This document shows, one piece after another, positions 46,444-57,037 of a stretch of DNA of 64,000 nucleotides. Made by a program: the position numbers and the translations under genes. The notes below the pieces were generated by a model. The model was not told where the DNA came from. It did not search any database and was given only the letters and a program-made list of their open reading frames with translations. Origin of the DNA: Fischerella thermalis PCC 7521. Its GTDB lineage: Bacteria > Cyanobacteriota > Cyanobacteriia > Cyanobacteriales > Nostocaceae. The first letter of the stretch is position 1; every line of letters begins with the position of its first letter. The stretch lies in assembly GCF_000317225.1 (NCBI RefSeq), contig NZ_AJLL01000081.1, positions 124,001-188,000 of the forward strand. Direction: 5' to 3'.

Positions 46444-47607
46444 ATGAGACTTTTATTAGTTGAAGATGACGAGTGTATTGCCAATACTCTAGAAAATATT
46501 CTTGGGAATCAACATTATGTTGTCGATGTTGCAAATGATGGGGAATTAGGCTGGGAGCTTGTGGAGGCTTTCAAGTATGACTTAATTTTGTTAGATGTCA
46601 TGCTACCGAAGTTGGACGGTATTCAGCTTTGTCAAAGGTTACGTTCTCATAACTATCAAGCTCCCGTGCTGTTATTAACAGCGCAAAACTCTAGCACTCA
46701 TAAAGTAATGGGATTGGATGCTGGAGCAGATGATTATCTTGTTAAACCTTTTGACATGTCAGAATTATTAGCTCGAATTCGGGTTTTATTGCGGCGGCGA
46801 AATTCAACTCTACAAACGGTTTTGGAATGGGAAAACCTGCGTCTTGATCCTGGTAAATGTGAAGTTGTCTATAACAATCACCTTCTCAATTTAACTCCCA
46901 AAGAATATCGTTTGCTAGAGCTTTTTCTTCGCAACGGACATCAAGTTTTTAGCCGCGGCGACATTTTAGAACACTTGTGGTCAACGGAAGAAGCTCCCCA
47001 AGAAGATACAGTTACAGCTCACATTAAAGGTTTGCGACAAAAACTCAAACAAGCAGGAGCGGAGAATAATTTTATTGAAACGGTGTATGGTCTGGGTTAT
47101 CGCCTGAAAGTACCTACATCTTCCAAAAAATTGCCACAAAAAACAAAAGAAAATCACAGATTAAATGGTGTAAAACCAAGTAAAAAACAACAGATAAAAG
47201 ATTTATTTTATGAGGCTCAAGATTTACATGATAATATACAACAAACCAAAGCAGCGTTAACTAAATTGTGGGAGAAATTGAAAGTTAAGAATTGCGATCG
47301 CATCATCATCCTAGAGCAAGCCACAGAAGCATTACTAGAAAACAACCTGGGAGATGAATTAAGACAACAAGCACAACAAGCTGCACATAAACTGACAGGG
47401 GCTTTGGGCATCTTTGGTTTTACCAAAGGGTCGCGTTTGGCTTTTGAAGTTGAGCAGATGTTGCGATCGCATATGAACATTAATCAAAACCAAGTGTTGC
47501 ATTTGTACAACTTGGTTATAGCCTTGAAGCAAGAAATACAGCAGCCTGCGTTTGCAGAACTAGAGAAAATACTTTGCCATGATGTTTTAGATGATGCCAT
47601 CGAATAA
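46444..47607 (+). CDS. rfpB: RfpB-like response regulator (REC, winged helix, HPt)
   Basis: 387 residues. A receiver domain (1-115) has the phosphorylated Asp51 in LILLDVMLPKLDG and the lysine in DDYLVKPFD. An OmpR-type winged helix lies at about 125-222 (LNLTPKEYRLLELFLRNG, TVTAHIKGLRQKLKQAG, VYGLGYRLKV). After a basic linker, an HPt domain (about 250-375) has a candidate phospho-histidine, His315, in AAHKLTGALGIFG. RfpB is the DNA-binding regulator of FaRLiP. Published RfpB proteins are described, as I recall, with two receivers; here I see only one. It overlaps rfpA by 17 bases, so they are translated together. Confidence 0.75.
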   Translation: MRLLLVEDDECIANTLENILGNQHYVVDVANDGELGWELVEAFKYDLILLDVMLPKLDGIQLCQRLRSHNYQAPVLLLTAQNSSTHKVMGLDAGADDYLVKPFDMSELLARIRVLLRRRNSTLQTVLEWENLRLDPGKCEVVYNNHLLNLTPKEYRLLELFLRNGHQVFSRGDILEHLWSTEEAPQEDTVTAHIKGLRQKLKQAGAENNFIETVYGLGYRLKVPTSSKKLPQKTKENHRLNGVKPSKKQQIKDLFYEAQDLHDNIQQTKAALTKLWEKLKVKNCDRIIILEQATEALLENNLGDELRQQAQQAAHKLTGALGIFGFTKGSRLAFEVEQMLRSHMNINQNQVLHLYNLVIALKQEIQQPAFAELEKILCHDVLDDAIE

Positions 47608-50241
47608 TCCCCATTCCAAGGCGTTAAATCAGACTAACACTGCTGGTGAAAAGCAAATCACTTCTTTAGAAGTATTGCTACATCGGATAATGAATCGCAT
47701 TCGCCAATCTCTGGAATTACCAGCGATACTCTCAATAACTGTTGCCGAAATCCGTGGATTCTTGGAGACTGACCGCGTTAAAATCTATCGATTTGATACA
47801 GATGGTAGTGGTGAAGTTGTGGCAGAGTCGGTTGATAAAGAACGTCTACCATCCTTACTAGGGCAACACTTCCCTGCTCAGGATATTCCATCTGAAGCAC
47901 GAGAATTATTTTTGTTGGCTCGTCAGCGTTCAATTGTGGATGTAGGAACACAACAAATTGGACTCAGCCCTGCTCCGGAAGCTGACGAATCCATCGAACT
48001 CAAAAATGACATTCGATTTCGCTCGGTAGACCCCTGCCATGTAGAATACCTCACCTCAATGGGAGTGCAATCTTCTTTAGTAGTGCCAATTTTGCATCGC
48101 GAGCAATTATGGGGCTTATTAGTTTCCCATCATAGTTTACCGCGCCAAATAACAGAGCAAGAATTACAGGTGGTACAGTTAGTCGCAGATCAATTATCAA
48201 TTGCGATCGCTCAGTCTACTCTCCTCGAACAAAGCCGCCTCCAAGCCCAACAAGAAGCCACAATTAACCGCGTTGCCAAGCTGCTACACTCCATGACACA
48301 GATGCAGGTGCAACAAGCACTAGAGTTAACTGTATCAGCGCTACAAGGCGCAGGTGGCAGAATTTGCATTACCCCCCAGAACCCTGCTGAGGAAGCGCAG
48401 TTGTTTACTACTGGCAAACAGCCAGACACAAGACAAGGAAGACAAGGGGGAAAAAGGGGAAAAGAGGACAAGGGGGAGTAATAAATTCTTCATTTTCCCC
48501 CCTCGAAGAACATCCCAGCTGGCGAGAATGGCTAAGAATGGAAACAACTGTTGTTGAAGAAAGCCCAGTTTGGGTTGTTAATGATTTGTATCAAGCGGCA
48601 CTACAGTCAGATTTAGCACAGGCGTTTTTGAAGTCTGGGATTCGTACTTTGTTAATTGTGCGCTTGCAATATCGGCAGCAGATTTTGGGTTATTTAAGTA
48701 TTTTTCGTAACGAAATAGACGTAGAAACTATCTGGGCGCGACGACCAGACCGCGATGATGAGAGACATTTGTCTCCGATTAAATCCTTTGAGGTGTGGCG
48801 AGAGTTGAAGCGAGGTCAAGTCCAAGAATGGAAGACTACGGAAATTGAACTTGCCCAAGCTTTGGCTAGTCACTTTGCGATCGCAATTCATCAATACCAA
48901 CTGTATCAGCAAGTCAATGCTCTCAACGCCAACTTGCAGTGCGATATCGAAGAGCGCAAGCAAGCTGAGAAAAAAATCTGTGCATTGAATGCCGAATTAG
49001 AGCAACGAGTTCAAGAGCGAACCGCAGAGTTACGACGAGCCAATAGACGATTGTTGGAAGAAATCAACGAACGAGAACGCGCACTTCGCGATCGCAAGCA
49101 AACACAAGCCTCACTAGAACGCCTGAGTCGGCAAAGCGAGTTAATTTTGAACTCAGCCGGCGAGGGAATTTATGGTTTAAATTGTCAGGGCAAAATTACT
49201 TTTGTAAATCCAGCAGCAGCAAGAATGCTGGGATATGGGGTGAAAGAACTAATCAATCAGTTTATGCACGAAGTCGTGAAGCATTCTAAACCCGACGGTG
49301 TCCGCTATTTTTTGGAAGATAACCCCATCTACGCTACCTTGCAAAATGGAACAGTACAACATGTTACTGACGACATATTCTACCGCCGCGATGGGTCAAA
49401 ATTTCCAGTCGAATATGTCTCTACACCAATTCGAGAACAAAAAAAAATTGTTGGTGCTGTAGTTATCTTTAAGGATATTACCGAACGACAAATAATAGAA
49501 CGGATGAAGGATGAATTTGTTTCTGTTGTCAGCCATGAGTTACGAACACCTTTAACCTCAATTCGCAGTGCTTTAGGCTTGTTGGCACGGGGTTCCTTAA
49601 ACAATCAACCTGAAAAAAGTCAACGGATGTTAGAAATTGCCTTTGATAACACCAACCGTTTAGTGCGTTTGATTAATGACATCCTTGATATTGAGCGTAT
49701 CAACTCAGGTAAAGTGACGATGCACAAACAGATATGTAACGTCACTGACTTGATGATTCAAGCTGTGGATGAAATGCGAGCAATGGCTGAGAAAGCAGAA
49801 ATTCAGCTAGAACTGACACCAGCATCAGTGCAATTATGGGCAGATCCAGACCGTATCATCCAGACAATTACTAACTTACTCAGCAACGCTATTAAATTCT
49901 CGCCTCCAGGTAGCACAGTATGGCTAAGTGTTGAACTTCAACAAGAGGGGAAAGTGAGGAAAGCCGATTGTGTGGAGAAAAATAAATTTACTACTTCCCC
50001 TACTTCCTATCTCTTGTTCCAAATCAAAGATCAAGGGCGAGGTATTCCTGAAGATAAACTAGAGACAATTTTTGACCGCTTTCAGCAAGTCGATGCTTCT
50101 AATTCCCGTCATCAAGGGGGTACTGGCTTGGGATTAGCAATTTGTCGCAGCATAGTACAACAGCATGGAGGCAAAATCTGGGCAGAGAGTATTTTAGGGA
50201 AGGGTAGCACCTTCTATTTCATGTTACCTATTAGTCAGTAA
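47591..50241 (+). pseudogene. rfpA: RfpA, knotless red/far-red phytochrome histidine kinase, frame-disrupted
   Basis: As given, two frames: 47591-48481 and 48538-50241. Part one has the phytochrome GAF domain with PAQDIPSEAR (Asp98) and the bilin-binding Cys149-His150 in VDPCHVEYL. Part two has the rest of a PHY domain (tongue PIKSF after WARRP), a coiled linker, a PAS domain (residues about 205-320), HisKA with His333 in VVSHELRTPL and an HATPase domain (DQGRGIPEDKL, GTGLGLAIC). The frame of part two stays open backwards through a purine-rich repeat (48425-48480), so one missing base there explains the break. RfpA senses far-red light and starts the FaRLiP cascade. True inactivation versus sequencing error is unresolved. 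Confidence 0.85.
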
Positions 50242-50309
50242 TTGGGGATTGGGGAAAATACCAATCACTAACTACTAACTACCAACAACCAACAACCAAC
50301 AAATTACAA

Positions 50310-50690
50310 ATGACAAAACGCATTTTGATTATTGATGATGAACAGGATATCCGAGAAACTACCCAGATGTGTCTAGAGATAGCTGGTGGATGGGAAGTTC
50401 TAACAGCAGTTTCTGGTAGAGAAGGTCTGGTCAAAGCTGCAACAGAAAAACCTGATGTTATTCTCTTGGATGTGATGATGCCAGATATGGATGGGTTGAC
50501 GACCTTGCAAAACCTCCAAAAAAATCCTACTACTCAGAATATTCCAGTAGTTTTGCTCACAGCAAAAGCACAGGCTGCTGAACAACGTCAGTTTACTCAA
50601 CTTAAGATCGCGGCGGTAATTACCAAGCCCTACGATCCTTTTACCTTATCTGATCAAGTGCTACAAGCATTAATCAGTGGGTCGGTGTGA
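50310..50690 (+). CDS. rfpC: RfpC, CheY-like response regulator
   Basis: 126 residues: a stand-alone receiver domain with the acidic pair in LIIDDEQD, phospho-acceptor Asp54 in VILLDVMMPDMDG, the threonine in VVLLTAKAQ and the lysine in VITKPYDPF. In FaRLiP it acts as the phosphocarrier between RfpA and RfpB. It lies 68 bp after rfpA, separated by a short repeat tract. A decayed receiver tail follows immediately downstream. Confidence 0.9.
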   Translation: MTKRILIIDDEQDIRETTQMCLEIAGGWEVLTAVSGREGLVKAATEKPDVILLDVMMPDMDGLTTLQNLQKNPTTQNIPVVLLTAKAQAAEQRQFTQLKIAAVITKPYDPFTLSDQVLQALISGSV

Positions 50691-50722
50691 ATATATTTCG
50701 TGTAATAGCTGTTGGTTGTTGT

Positions 50723-50818
50723 TTTTGGCGTACATCAACTTTACCGTCTGTACTCTTAACAATGACTGCGATCGCTAAACCTTTTGATTTAATGACTCTG
50801 GCCAAACAAGTAGCTTAA
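50723..50818 (+). pseudogene. Receiver-domain relic
   Basis: An open frame of 32 codons reading FWRTSTLPSVLLT then MTAIAKPFDLMTLAKQVA to a TAA stop. LPSVLLT matches the fourth strand and AIAKPFDLMTLAKQV the lysine-bearing end of a CheY domain; the segment in between is deleted. It is therefore the tail of a degraded second response regulator next to rfpC. The rest of the 420-bp gap (50691-51110) before psaA2 holds no gene. Confidence 0.65.
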
Positions 50819-51110
50819 GTGCTGAATTGGAATTAGTTTTTGTAATTTTTTATTAATAACTATCTTCTTTCATCAGTTCTTCATTTTTTTTTCTTATTCT
50901 CTAAGGAAAGGGTTATTCAGCTACTTGATGTCTCTTGAGCGAATAATTTATCTACAAATAATCCAGCGTTACTGTTAATCCAATCGCTGGCTTTTTCCGT
51001 TGGTTAGTGGCAATAGTTAATCCCCAAACTAACAACCAACAAAAAACTTAAATACAGCTACTTTGAGCAGAGTAAAGTTCTCATTTCTTTAATAGAAGAG
51101 GGAAAGTTCA

Positions 51111-53477
51111 ATGACTCTTACGCCAGAGCGAGAGCAAGAGGTGAGGGTTGTAGTTGATAACGATCCGGTGCCTACTTCTTTTCAGAAGTGGTCGCAACCA
51201 GGACACTTTGACCGCACCCTTGCCAAAGGTGCCAAAACCACAACCTGGATTTGGAACTTACATGCTAACGCCCACGATTTTGACACTCATACTAGCGATT
51301 TAGAAGACATATCGCGCAAGATTTTTGCTGCCCATTTTGGGCATCTAGCGGTGGTGTTTATTTGGTTAAGCGGCATGTATTTTCATGGTGCTCGCTTTTC
51401 CAATTTTGAGGCTTGGATGGCAAATCCAACTGGTATTAAACCCAGTGCTCAAGTTGTTTGGCCGATATTTGGCCAAGAAATTTTGAATGGAGACATGGGT
51501 GGTGGTTTTCATGGCATTCAAATCACATCTGGGCTTTTCCAAATGTGGCGTGCTGCTGGTTTCACCAATACATTCCAGCTGTATTGCACTGCTATTGGCG
51601 GTTTGGTAATGGCAGCGTTGATGCTGTTCGCTGGTTGGTTCCACTATCACAAACGCGCTCCCAAACTGGAATGGTTCCAGAATACCCAGTCGATGTTAAA
51701 TCATCACTTGGCTGGGCTTTTGGGTTTGGGTTCATTAGGTTGGACAGGACACCTAATCCATGTTTCCCTACCCACTAACAAGCTGTTGGATACTGGAGTA
51801 GCTCTGAAGGATATTCCTTTACCGCACGAGTTCATCTTGAATCCCAGTTTGATGAACAAGTTGTATCCCCATGCAGATTGGGGCTTTGTGAAAGGTGTAG
51901 TACCTTTCTTCACCTTGCAGTGGGGGCATTTTACTGACTTTCTCACCTTTAAGGGTGGGCTTAACCCTGTAACTGGTGGCTTGTGGTTGACAGATGTTGC
52001 ACATCATCATTTAGCGATCGCGGTAATGTTCATCATTGCCGGTCACATGTATCGTACCAACTGGGGTATCGGTCACAGCATTAAAGAAATGCTGGATGAT
52101 GCCAGAACTCCAAACATGCTGCCATTCTTGAGCTTTATTGGGCCTGTCGGTCACAAGGGTCTGTTTGAAGTCCTCACGACGTCCTGGCACGCTCAGCTAT
52201 CAATCAATTTGGCAATGTTGGGTTCTCTGAGCATTATCATCGCCCATCACATGTATGCGATGCCGCCCTATCCCTATTTGGCAACAGACTATGGGACTGT
52301 GGTATCTCTATTCACTCACCATGTATGGATTGGAGGCTTCCTGATTGTTGGCGGGGCAGCCCACGCAGCGATTTACATGGTGCGGGACTACGATCCAGAA
52401 CAAAATTTCAATAATGTGCTGGATCGGGTACTACGCCATCGGGATGCAATTATTTCTCATCTTGCTTGGGTGTGTCAGTTCCTTGGCTTCCATAGCTTTG
52501 CCATGTATTGTCATAACGACACCATGCGGGCTTTTGGTCGTCCTCAGGATATGTTCTCGGATACGGGAATTCAATTACAGCCAGTGTTTGCCCAGTGGCT
52601 GCAACATATCCATACGATGACCATAGGAAATCCATCTCTCCAAGTTGCTGCACCTTTGGGTCATGCTTTCGGTGGCTTGCGAAATCTGGAACTAACAGGA
52701 TTGGGAACCGCAGCGCCTAATTTGCACGACCCTGTCAGCTATGCTTTCGGTGGTGGTGTAGTGGCTGTGGGTGGCAAAGTGGCGATGATGCCCATTACCT
52801 TGGGTACAGCAGATTTCTTAATTCACCACATTCACGCCTTCACAATTCACGTCACTGTTCTGGTACTGCTGAAAGGGGTTTTATTTGCCCGCAGTTCCCG
52901 TTTAATTCCAGATAAAGCTAATTTAGGCTTCCGCTTCCCCTGCGATGGGCCGGGGCGGGGTGGTACTTGCCAGGTGTCGGCTTGGGATCATGTATTCCTG
53001 GGTTTGTTCTGGATGTACAATTCTCTTAGTATGGTGATTTTCCACTTCTTCTGGAAGATGCAATCAGATGTCTGGGGGACGGTGGGAGCAGATGGGGTGG
53101 TCACTCACATCACTGGTGGAAACTTTGCGACTTCGTCAATAACGAATAACGGTTGGTTGCGTGATTTCCTTTGGGCGCAATCAACACAAGTGATTACATC
53201 CTACAATACATCACTTTCAGCCTACGGCTTAATGTTCCTGGGCGGACACTTCATCTTTGGCTTTAGTCTGATGTTCTTATTCAGTGGTCGTGGCTACTGG
53301 CAAGAACTGATTGAATCGATAGTTTGGGCACACAACAAATTGAAAGTTGCCCCAGCTATTCAACCTCGTGCTTTGAGCATCATTCACGGTCGGGCTGTAG
53401 GGGTTGCTCATTACCTTTTAGGAGGAATTGTCACTACTTGGGCTTTCTTCCTGGCAAGAATGACGGCATTTGGATGA
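51111..53477 (+). CDS. psaA2: PsaA2, far-red photosystem I core protein A
   Basis: 788 residues, eleven spans. The FX iron-sulphur loop [12 protein letters not shown] is intact, and the histidine-rich antenna spans ([43 protein letters not shown]) and closing [22 protein letters not shown] match PsaA. It forms one half of the PSI reaction centre; in far-red light this paralogue would replace PsaA1 and bind chlorophyll f. A GAGGGAAAG site precedes the ATG. It forms an operon with psaB2, psaL2 and psaI2. Confidence 0.96.
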   Translation: MTLTPEREQEVRVVVDNDPVPTSFQKWSQPGHFDRTLAKGAKTTTWIWNLHANAHDFDTHTSDLEDISRKIFAAHFGHLAVVFIWLSGMYFHGARFSNFEAWMANPTGIKPSAQVVWPIFGQEILNGDMGGGFHGIQITSGLFQMWRAAGFTNTFQLYCTAIGGLVMAALMLFAGWFHYHKRAPKLEWFQNTQSMLNHHLAGLLGLGSLGWTGHLIHVSLPTNKLLDTGVALKDIPLPHEFILNPSLMNKLYPHADWGFVKGVVPFFTLQWGHFTDFLTFKGGLNPVTGGLWLTDVAHHHLAIAVMFIIAGHMYRTNWGIGHSIKEMLDDARTPNMLPFLSFIGPVGHKGLFEVLTTSWHAQLSINLAMLGSLSIIIAHHMYAMPPYPYLATDYGTVVSLFTHHVWIGGFLIVGGAAHAAIYMVRDYDPEQNFNNVLDRVLRHRDAIISHLAWVCQFLGFHSFAMYCHNDTMRAFGRPQDMFSDTGIQLQPVFAQWLQHIHTMTIGNPSLQVAAPLGHAFGGLRNLELTGLGTAAPNLHDPVSYAFGGGVVAVGGKVAMMPITLGTADFLIHHIHAFTIHVTVLVLLKGVLFARSSRLIPDKANLGFRFPCDGPGRGGTCQVSAWDHVFLGLFWMYNSLSMVIFHFFWKMQSDVWGTVGADGVVTHITGGNFATSSITNNGWLRDFLWAQSTQVITSYNTSLSAYGLMFLGGHFIFGFSLMFLFSGRGYWQELIESIVWAHNKLKVAPAIQPRALSIIHGRAVGVAHYLLGGIVTTWAFFLARMTAFG

Positions 53478-53578
53478 AGGCAAAAGGAAAAAGAATTTAA
53501 CTTGTGTACTTTTTCCTTTTTCCGGCTATATTGCTTCATTTTTGCCTTTTTACTTTTTACTTTTTACTTCTTTGGCTT

Positions 53579-55804
53579 ATGGCTACTAAATTCCCAAAAT
53601 TTAGCCAAGACCTTGCTAATGACCCGACAACGCGGCGCATTTTCTATGCGATCGCTACTGCTCACGATTTTGAAAGTCATGATGGGATGACGGAGGAAAA
53701 TCTCTATCAAAGGATTTTTGCCTCTCACTTTGGTCATCTAGCAATTATTTTTCTGTGGGCGTCGGGGATTTTGTTCCACGTTGCTTGGCAAGGTAATTTT
53801 GAGGTATGGATTAAAGACCCTGTGCATGTGCGCCCCATCGCCCACGCGATCTGGGATGCTCAATTTGGGCCAGGAGCTATTAAAGCTTTCACCCAAGCAG
53901 GAGCGAGGAACCCCGTAGATATTTGCTATTCTGGTGTTTACCACTGGTGGTACACTATCGGACTCCGCACAAATACTGAGCTGTATGTTGGTGCATTGTT
54001 CCTAATTCTGCTAGCGGCAGTCTTCTTGTTTGCAGGCTGGTTACATTTACAACCTAGATATCGTCCTAATCTGGGTTGGTTCAAAAATTCGGAAGCTCGC
54101 TTAAACCACCACTTAGCAGGTTTGTTTGGTGTTAGCTCTTTAGCTTGGGCTGGTCATTTAGTACACGTTGCTATCCCCGAATCTCGCGGACAACATGTTG
54201 GCTGGGATAACTTCTTATCTACCCCACCCCATCCCGCTGGTTTGTGGGCATTTTTCACGGGTAATTGGGGAGCATACGCCCAAAACCCTGATACCGCCGA
54301 GCATGTATTTAGTACCTCTCAAGGTGCAGGCACAGCAATTCTCACGTTCTTAGGTGGTTTCCATCCCCAGACGCAATCACTGTGGCTGACGGATATGGCA
54401 CACCATCATTTAGCGATCGCAGTCGTATTAATTATTGCGGGTCACATGTACCGCACTAACTGGCGTATCGGTCACAGTATCAAAGAGATGATGGACTCCA
54501 AGACTTTCTTTGGTAGAAAAGTTGAAGGGCCATTTAATCTACCTCACCAAGGGCTGTACGAAACAGTAAACAATTCTCTGCATTTCCAACTCTCTTTGGC
54601 ACTAGCTTGTCTAGGTGTTGCCAGTTCTTTGACGGCACAGCACATGTATTCCATGCCGCCTTATGCTTTTATCGCCAAGGACTTTACCACAATGGCGGCA
54701 TTATACACACATCATCAGTATATTGCCGGTTTTTTAATGGTAGGGGCATTTTCCCATGCTGCCATCTTCTGGATTAAAGATTACGACCCAGAACAGAATA
54801 AAGGTAATGTCCTAGAGCGAGTGTTGAAGCACAAAGAAGCCATTATTGCTCATCTAAGTTGGGTATCGCTATTCTTAGGCTTCCATACCTTGGGTCTATA
54901 CGTCCACAACGATGTAGAAGTAGCCTTTGGCGCGGCTGATAAGCAAATCTTGATTGAGCCGGTGTTTGCTCAGTTTATCCAGTCAGCAAACGGTAAGATT
55001 TTGTATGGGTTTCATACACTGCTGTCAAACCCAGATAGTATTGCTTTCACAGCATGGCCCAATCATGCCAACGTCTGGCTACCAGGATGGTTGGATGCTA
55101 TCAACAATGGTACTAACTCATTGTTCTTGACTATTGGCCCGGGTGACTTTTATGTTCATCATGCGATCGCTCTCGGTTTGCATGTCACCACCTTGATATT
55201 AGTAAAAGGTGCGTTGGATGCTCGTGGTTCCAAGCTAATGCCCGATAAAAAAGATTTTGGCTACGCCTTTCCTTGTGATGGCCCTGGTCGGGGTGGCACT
55301 TGTGATATCTCAGCTTGGGATGCATCTTACCTCGCTGTCTTCTGGATGCTTAACACTCTGGGTTGGGTAACGTTCTACTGGCATTGGAAGCATCTATCTA
55401 TTTGGCAAGGGAATGTCGCCCAATTCAACGAATCTTCTACCTATCTCATGGGTTGGTTCCGAGACTACCTCTGGGCAAACTCCGCTCAGTTGATTAATGG
55501 CTATAACCCCTATGGGACTAATAACTTAGCTGTTTGGGCTTGGATGTTCCTGTTTGGACACTTAGCTTGGGCTGTTAGCTTCATGTTCCTAATTACATGG
55601 CGGGGTTACTGGCAAGAGTTAATCGAAACTCTGGCTTGGGCACACGAACAAACGCCCCTATCCTTTGGCTACTGGAGAGATAAACCCGTTGCTTTGTCAA
55701 TTGTTCAGGCTCGTTTAGTCGGCTTAACTCATTTTACTGTTGGTTATATCGCTACCTACGGAGCCTTTTTAATTGCCTCAACAGCAAGTAAGTTTGGTCA
55801 ATGA
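53579..55804 (+). CDS. psaB2: PsaB2, far-red photosystem I core protein B
   Basis: 741 residues from the ATG at 53579 (canonical [12 protein letters not shown]); the frame opens 25 codons earlier but that text is repeat DNA from the psaA2-psaB2 gap. The FX loop [15 protein letters not shown] and antenna histidines match PsaB. It lies 101 bp after psaA2; the gap has complementary CAAAAGGAAAAAG and CTTTTTCC tracts that can form a stem. No ribosome site is obvious, so translation may be coupled to psaA2 or depend on structure. Confidence 0.96.
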   Translation: MATKFPKFSQDLANDPTTRRIFYAIATAHDFESHDGMTEENLYQRIFASHFGHLAIIFLWASGILFHVAWQGNFEVWIKDPVHVRPIAHAIWDAQFGPGAIKAFTQAGARNPVDICYSGVYHWWYTIGLRTNTELYVGALFLILLAAVFLFAGWLHLQPRYRPNLGWFKNSEARLNHHLAGLFGVSSLAWAGHLVHVAIPESRGQHVGWDNFLSTPPHPAGLWAFFTGNWGAYAQNPDTAEHVFSTSQGAGTAILTFLGGFHPQTQSLWLTDMAHHHLAIAVVLIIAGHMYRTNWRIGHSIKEMMDSKTFFGRKVEGPFNLPHQGLYETVNNSLHFQLSLALACLGVASSLTAQHMYSMPPYAFIAKDFTTMAALYTHHQYIAGFLMVGAFSHAAIFWIKDYDPEQNKGNVLERVLKHKEAIIAHLSWVSLFLGFHTLGLYVHNDVEVAFGAADKQILIEPVFAQFIQSANGKILYGFHTLLSNPDSIAFTAWPNHANVWLPGWLDAINNGTNSLFLTIGPGDFYVHHAIALGLHVTTLILVKGALDARGSKLMPDKKDFGYAFPCDGPGRGGTCDISAWDASYLAVFWMLNTLGWVTFYWHWKHLSIWQGNVAQFNESSTYLMGWFRDYLWANSAQLINGYNPYGTNNLAVWAWMFLFGHLAWAVSFMFLITWRGYWQELIETLAWAHEQTPLSFGYWRDKPVALSIVQARLVGLTHFTVGYIATYGAFLIASTASKFGQ

Positions 55805-55810
55805 ATCAAT

Positions 55811-55839
55811 TGTTGACAGTTAATTTTTAACTGTCAACA
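55811..55839 (+). terminator. Hairpin just after psaB2
   Basis: A perfect 13-bp stem (TGTTGACAGTTAA with TTAACTGTCAACA) and a three-base loop, seven bases beyond the psaB2 stop. No T-run follows, so it is more likely an mRNA-stabilising or processing hairpin than a classical terminator. Confidence 0.6.
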
Positions 55840-55926
55840 GTTAACAAATAAATATAAGTTCTCAAGGTTATACTTTGTTATTTTACTTCAGAAATCAATT
55901 ATTAAAAATATAAAGTTTCGACCTCC

Positions 55927-55950
55927 TCTCTTGCTTGACTGAGCAAGAGA
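55927..55950 (+). terminator. Hairpin upstream of psaL2
   Basis: Stem TCTCTTGCT against AGCAAGAGA with a six-base loop, 9 bp perfect. Followed by CTTTCCTATTT, a weak T-rich stretch. Could terminate some psaAB2 transcripts before psaL2. Confidence 0.5.
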
Positions 55951-56083
55951 CTTTCCTATTTAGGGCTTGCATTATTGTTAATAATATTATTAAAATCATC
56001 TAAAAATATATTTTTAGAAATCGATAATTGATATATTTAAAATTAAGACAACATCAACCAATTCAATACAAAGGTTAATAACA

Positions 56084-56608
56084 ATGTCTAATACAGTTGA
56101 TACAGTAGATAACGATATAATTAAACCTTTCAAAGGCGATCCATGCCTTGGTAATCTATCCACTCCTATTAATGATTCTCCTTTAGCTAAAGCTTTCATC
56201 AATAATTTACCTGCTTATCGCAAAGGGTTAACTCCTTTCATGCGGGGACTGGAAATTGGTATGGCTCATGGCTATTTTCTTGTGGGACCAGAGGTTGTAA
56301 TTGGGCCTTTACGGGAATCAGCACATGGAGCAAATCTGAGTGGATTAATCACTGCTATATATATAGCTGTATCCGCTTGTTTAGGAATTTCCATTTTTGC
56401 GATTACAACATTCCAAGGAAATCCGAAAGGTTCTTATAGTTCCTATTCCAAAGACTCATTAAGACCGTTGAGAACTCGTGAAGAATGGAGCCAATTAAAT
56501 GGCGGAATTTTTCTTGGTGCAATGGGTGGTGCTATATTTGCATATTTGCTGCTCGAAAACTTTGACGCTTTGGATGCCATTCTTAGAGGAGCTGTTAATG
56601 CTAGCTAA
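56084..56608 (+). CDS. psaL2: PsaL2, far-red photosystem I subunit XI
   Basis: 174 residues with the PsaL layout: N-terminal FKGDPCLGNLSTPINDSPL, LPAYRKGLTPFMRGLEIGMAHGYFLVGPEV, three spans, and the LRTREEWSQLNGGIFLGAMGGA loop. PsaL joins PSI trimers or tetramers. This far-red paralogue follows psaB2 by 280 bp and precedes psaI2, as in other FaRLiP clusters. The long gap upstream has hairpins. Confidence 0.95.
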   Translation: MSNTVDTVDNDIIKPFKGDPCLGNLSTPINDSPLAKAFINNLPAYRKGLTPFMRGLEIGMAHGYFLVGPEVVIGPLRESAHGANLSGLITAIYIAVSACLGISIFAITTFQGNPKGSYSSYSKDSLRPLRTREEWSQLNGGIFLGAMGGAIFAYLLLENFDALDAILRGAVNAS

Positions 56609-56680
56609 ACGTTACTTTCTTAACACAAATTTTGCATTGGATAAATTTGAGTTTTAAATTTTGAGTTTTAGAGGAATTGT

Positions 56681-56884
56681 ATGATGGTAGATATGACACA
56701 ACTAACAGGTGACTATGCTGCTTCATGGTTGCCCTGGATCATGATTCCCCTAGTTTTCTACATTTTGCCTTTTCCTGTGTTTGCCATATTATTTTTATGG
56801 ATTCAAAAAGAAGCCTCTGAGGAAATCAAAGAAACAGATAATAATCTTGCAGAAATCGGGGAACTTGAAGTACCTAATTCGTAA
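56681..56884 (+). CDS. psaI2: PsaI2, far-red photosystem I subunit VIII
   Basis: 67 residues; two adjacent ATGs (56681, 56684) after a GAGGA site six bases upstream. A single span (WLPWIMIPLVFYILPFPVFAILFLWIQ) matches PsaI, which helps PsaL anchor. The C-terminus (ASEEIKETDNNLAEIGELEV) is a longer acidic tail than in white-light PsaI. Last gene of the plus-strand far-red operon. Confidence 0.9.
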   Translation: MMVDMTQLTGDYAASWLPWIMIPLVFYILPFPVFAILFLWIQKEASEEIKETDNNLAEIGELEVPNS

Positions 56885-56945
56885 AAGAGTATCCTGAAAA
56901 AGTAAAAACTAAAAATAAAACCCCCATAAGTTTAGGAGATTTGAA

Positions 56946-57037
56946 AGAGACGCATGAAAAAGAAAAAAACAAGTAAAAAGAAAGATGAATTTAATAGTTA
57001 TTTTAACTTTTTACTTGTACAAGCACTGTGCGTCTCT
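56946..57037 (+). terminator. Large imperfect hairpin after psaI2
   Basis: Two nested arms: AGAGACGCA (56946-56954) pairs with TGCGTCTCT (57029-57037), and ACAAGTAAAAAG (56969-56980) pairs with CTTTTTACTTGT (57007-57018). The structure lies about 60 bp beyond the psaI2 stop and is followed by an A/T-rich stretch. It is a plausible operon end or a small mobile palindrome. Confidence 0.55.

Noticed and set aside
48211-48557. Separate genes in the rfpA frameshift area on either strand
   Set aside because: The conserved phytochrome PHY sequence runs through this area on the plus strand; the others are shadows of the repeat.
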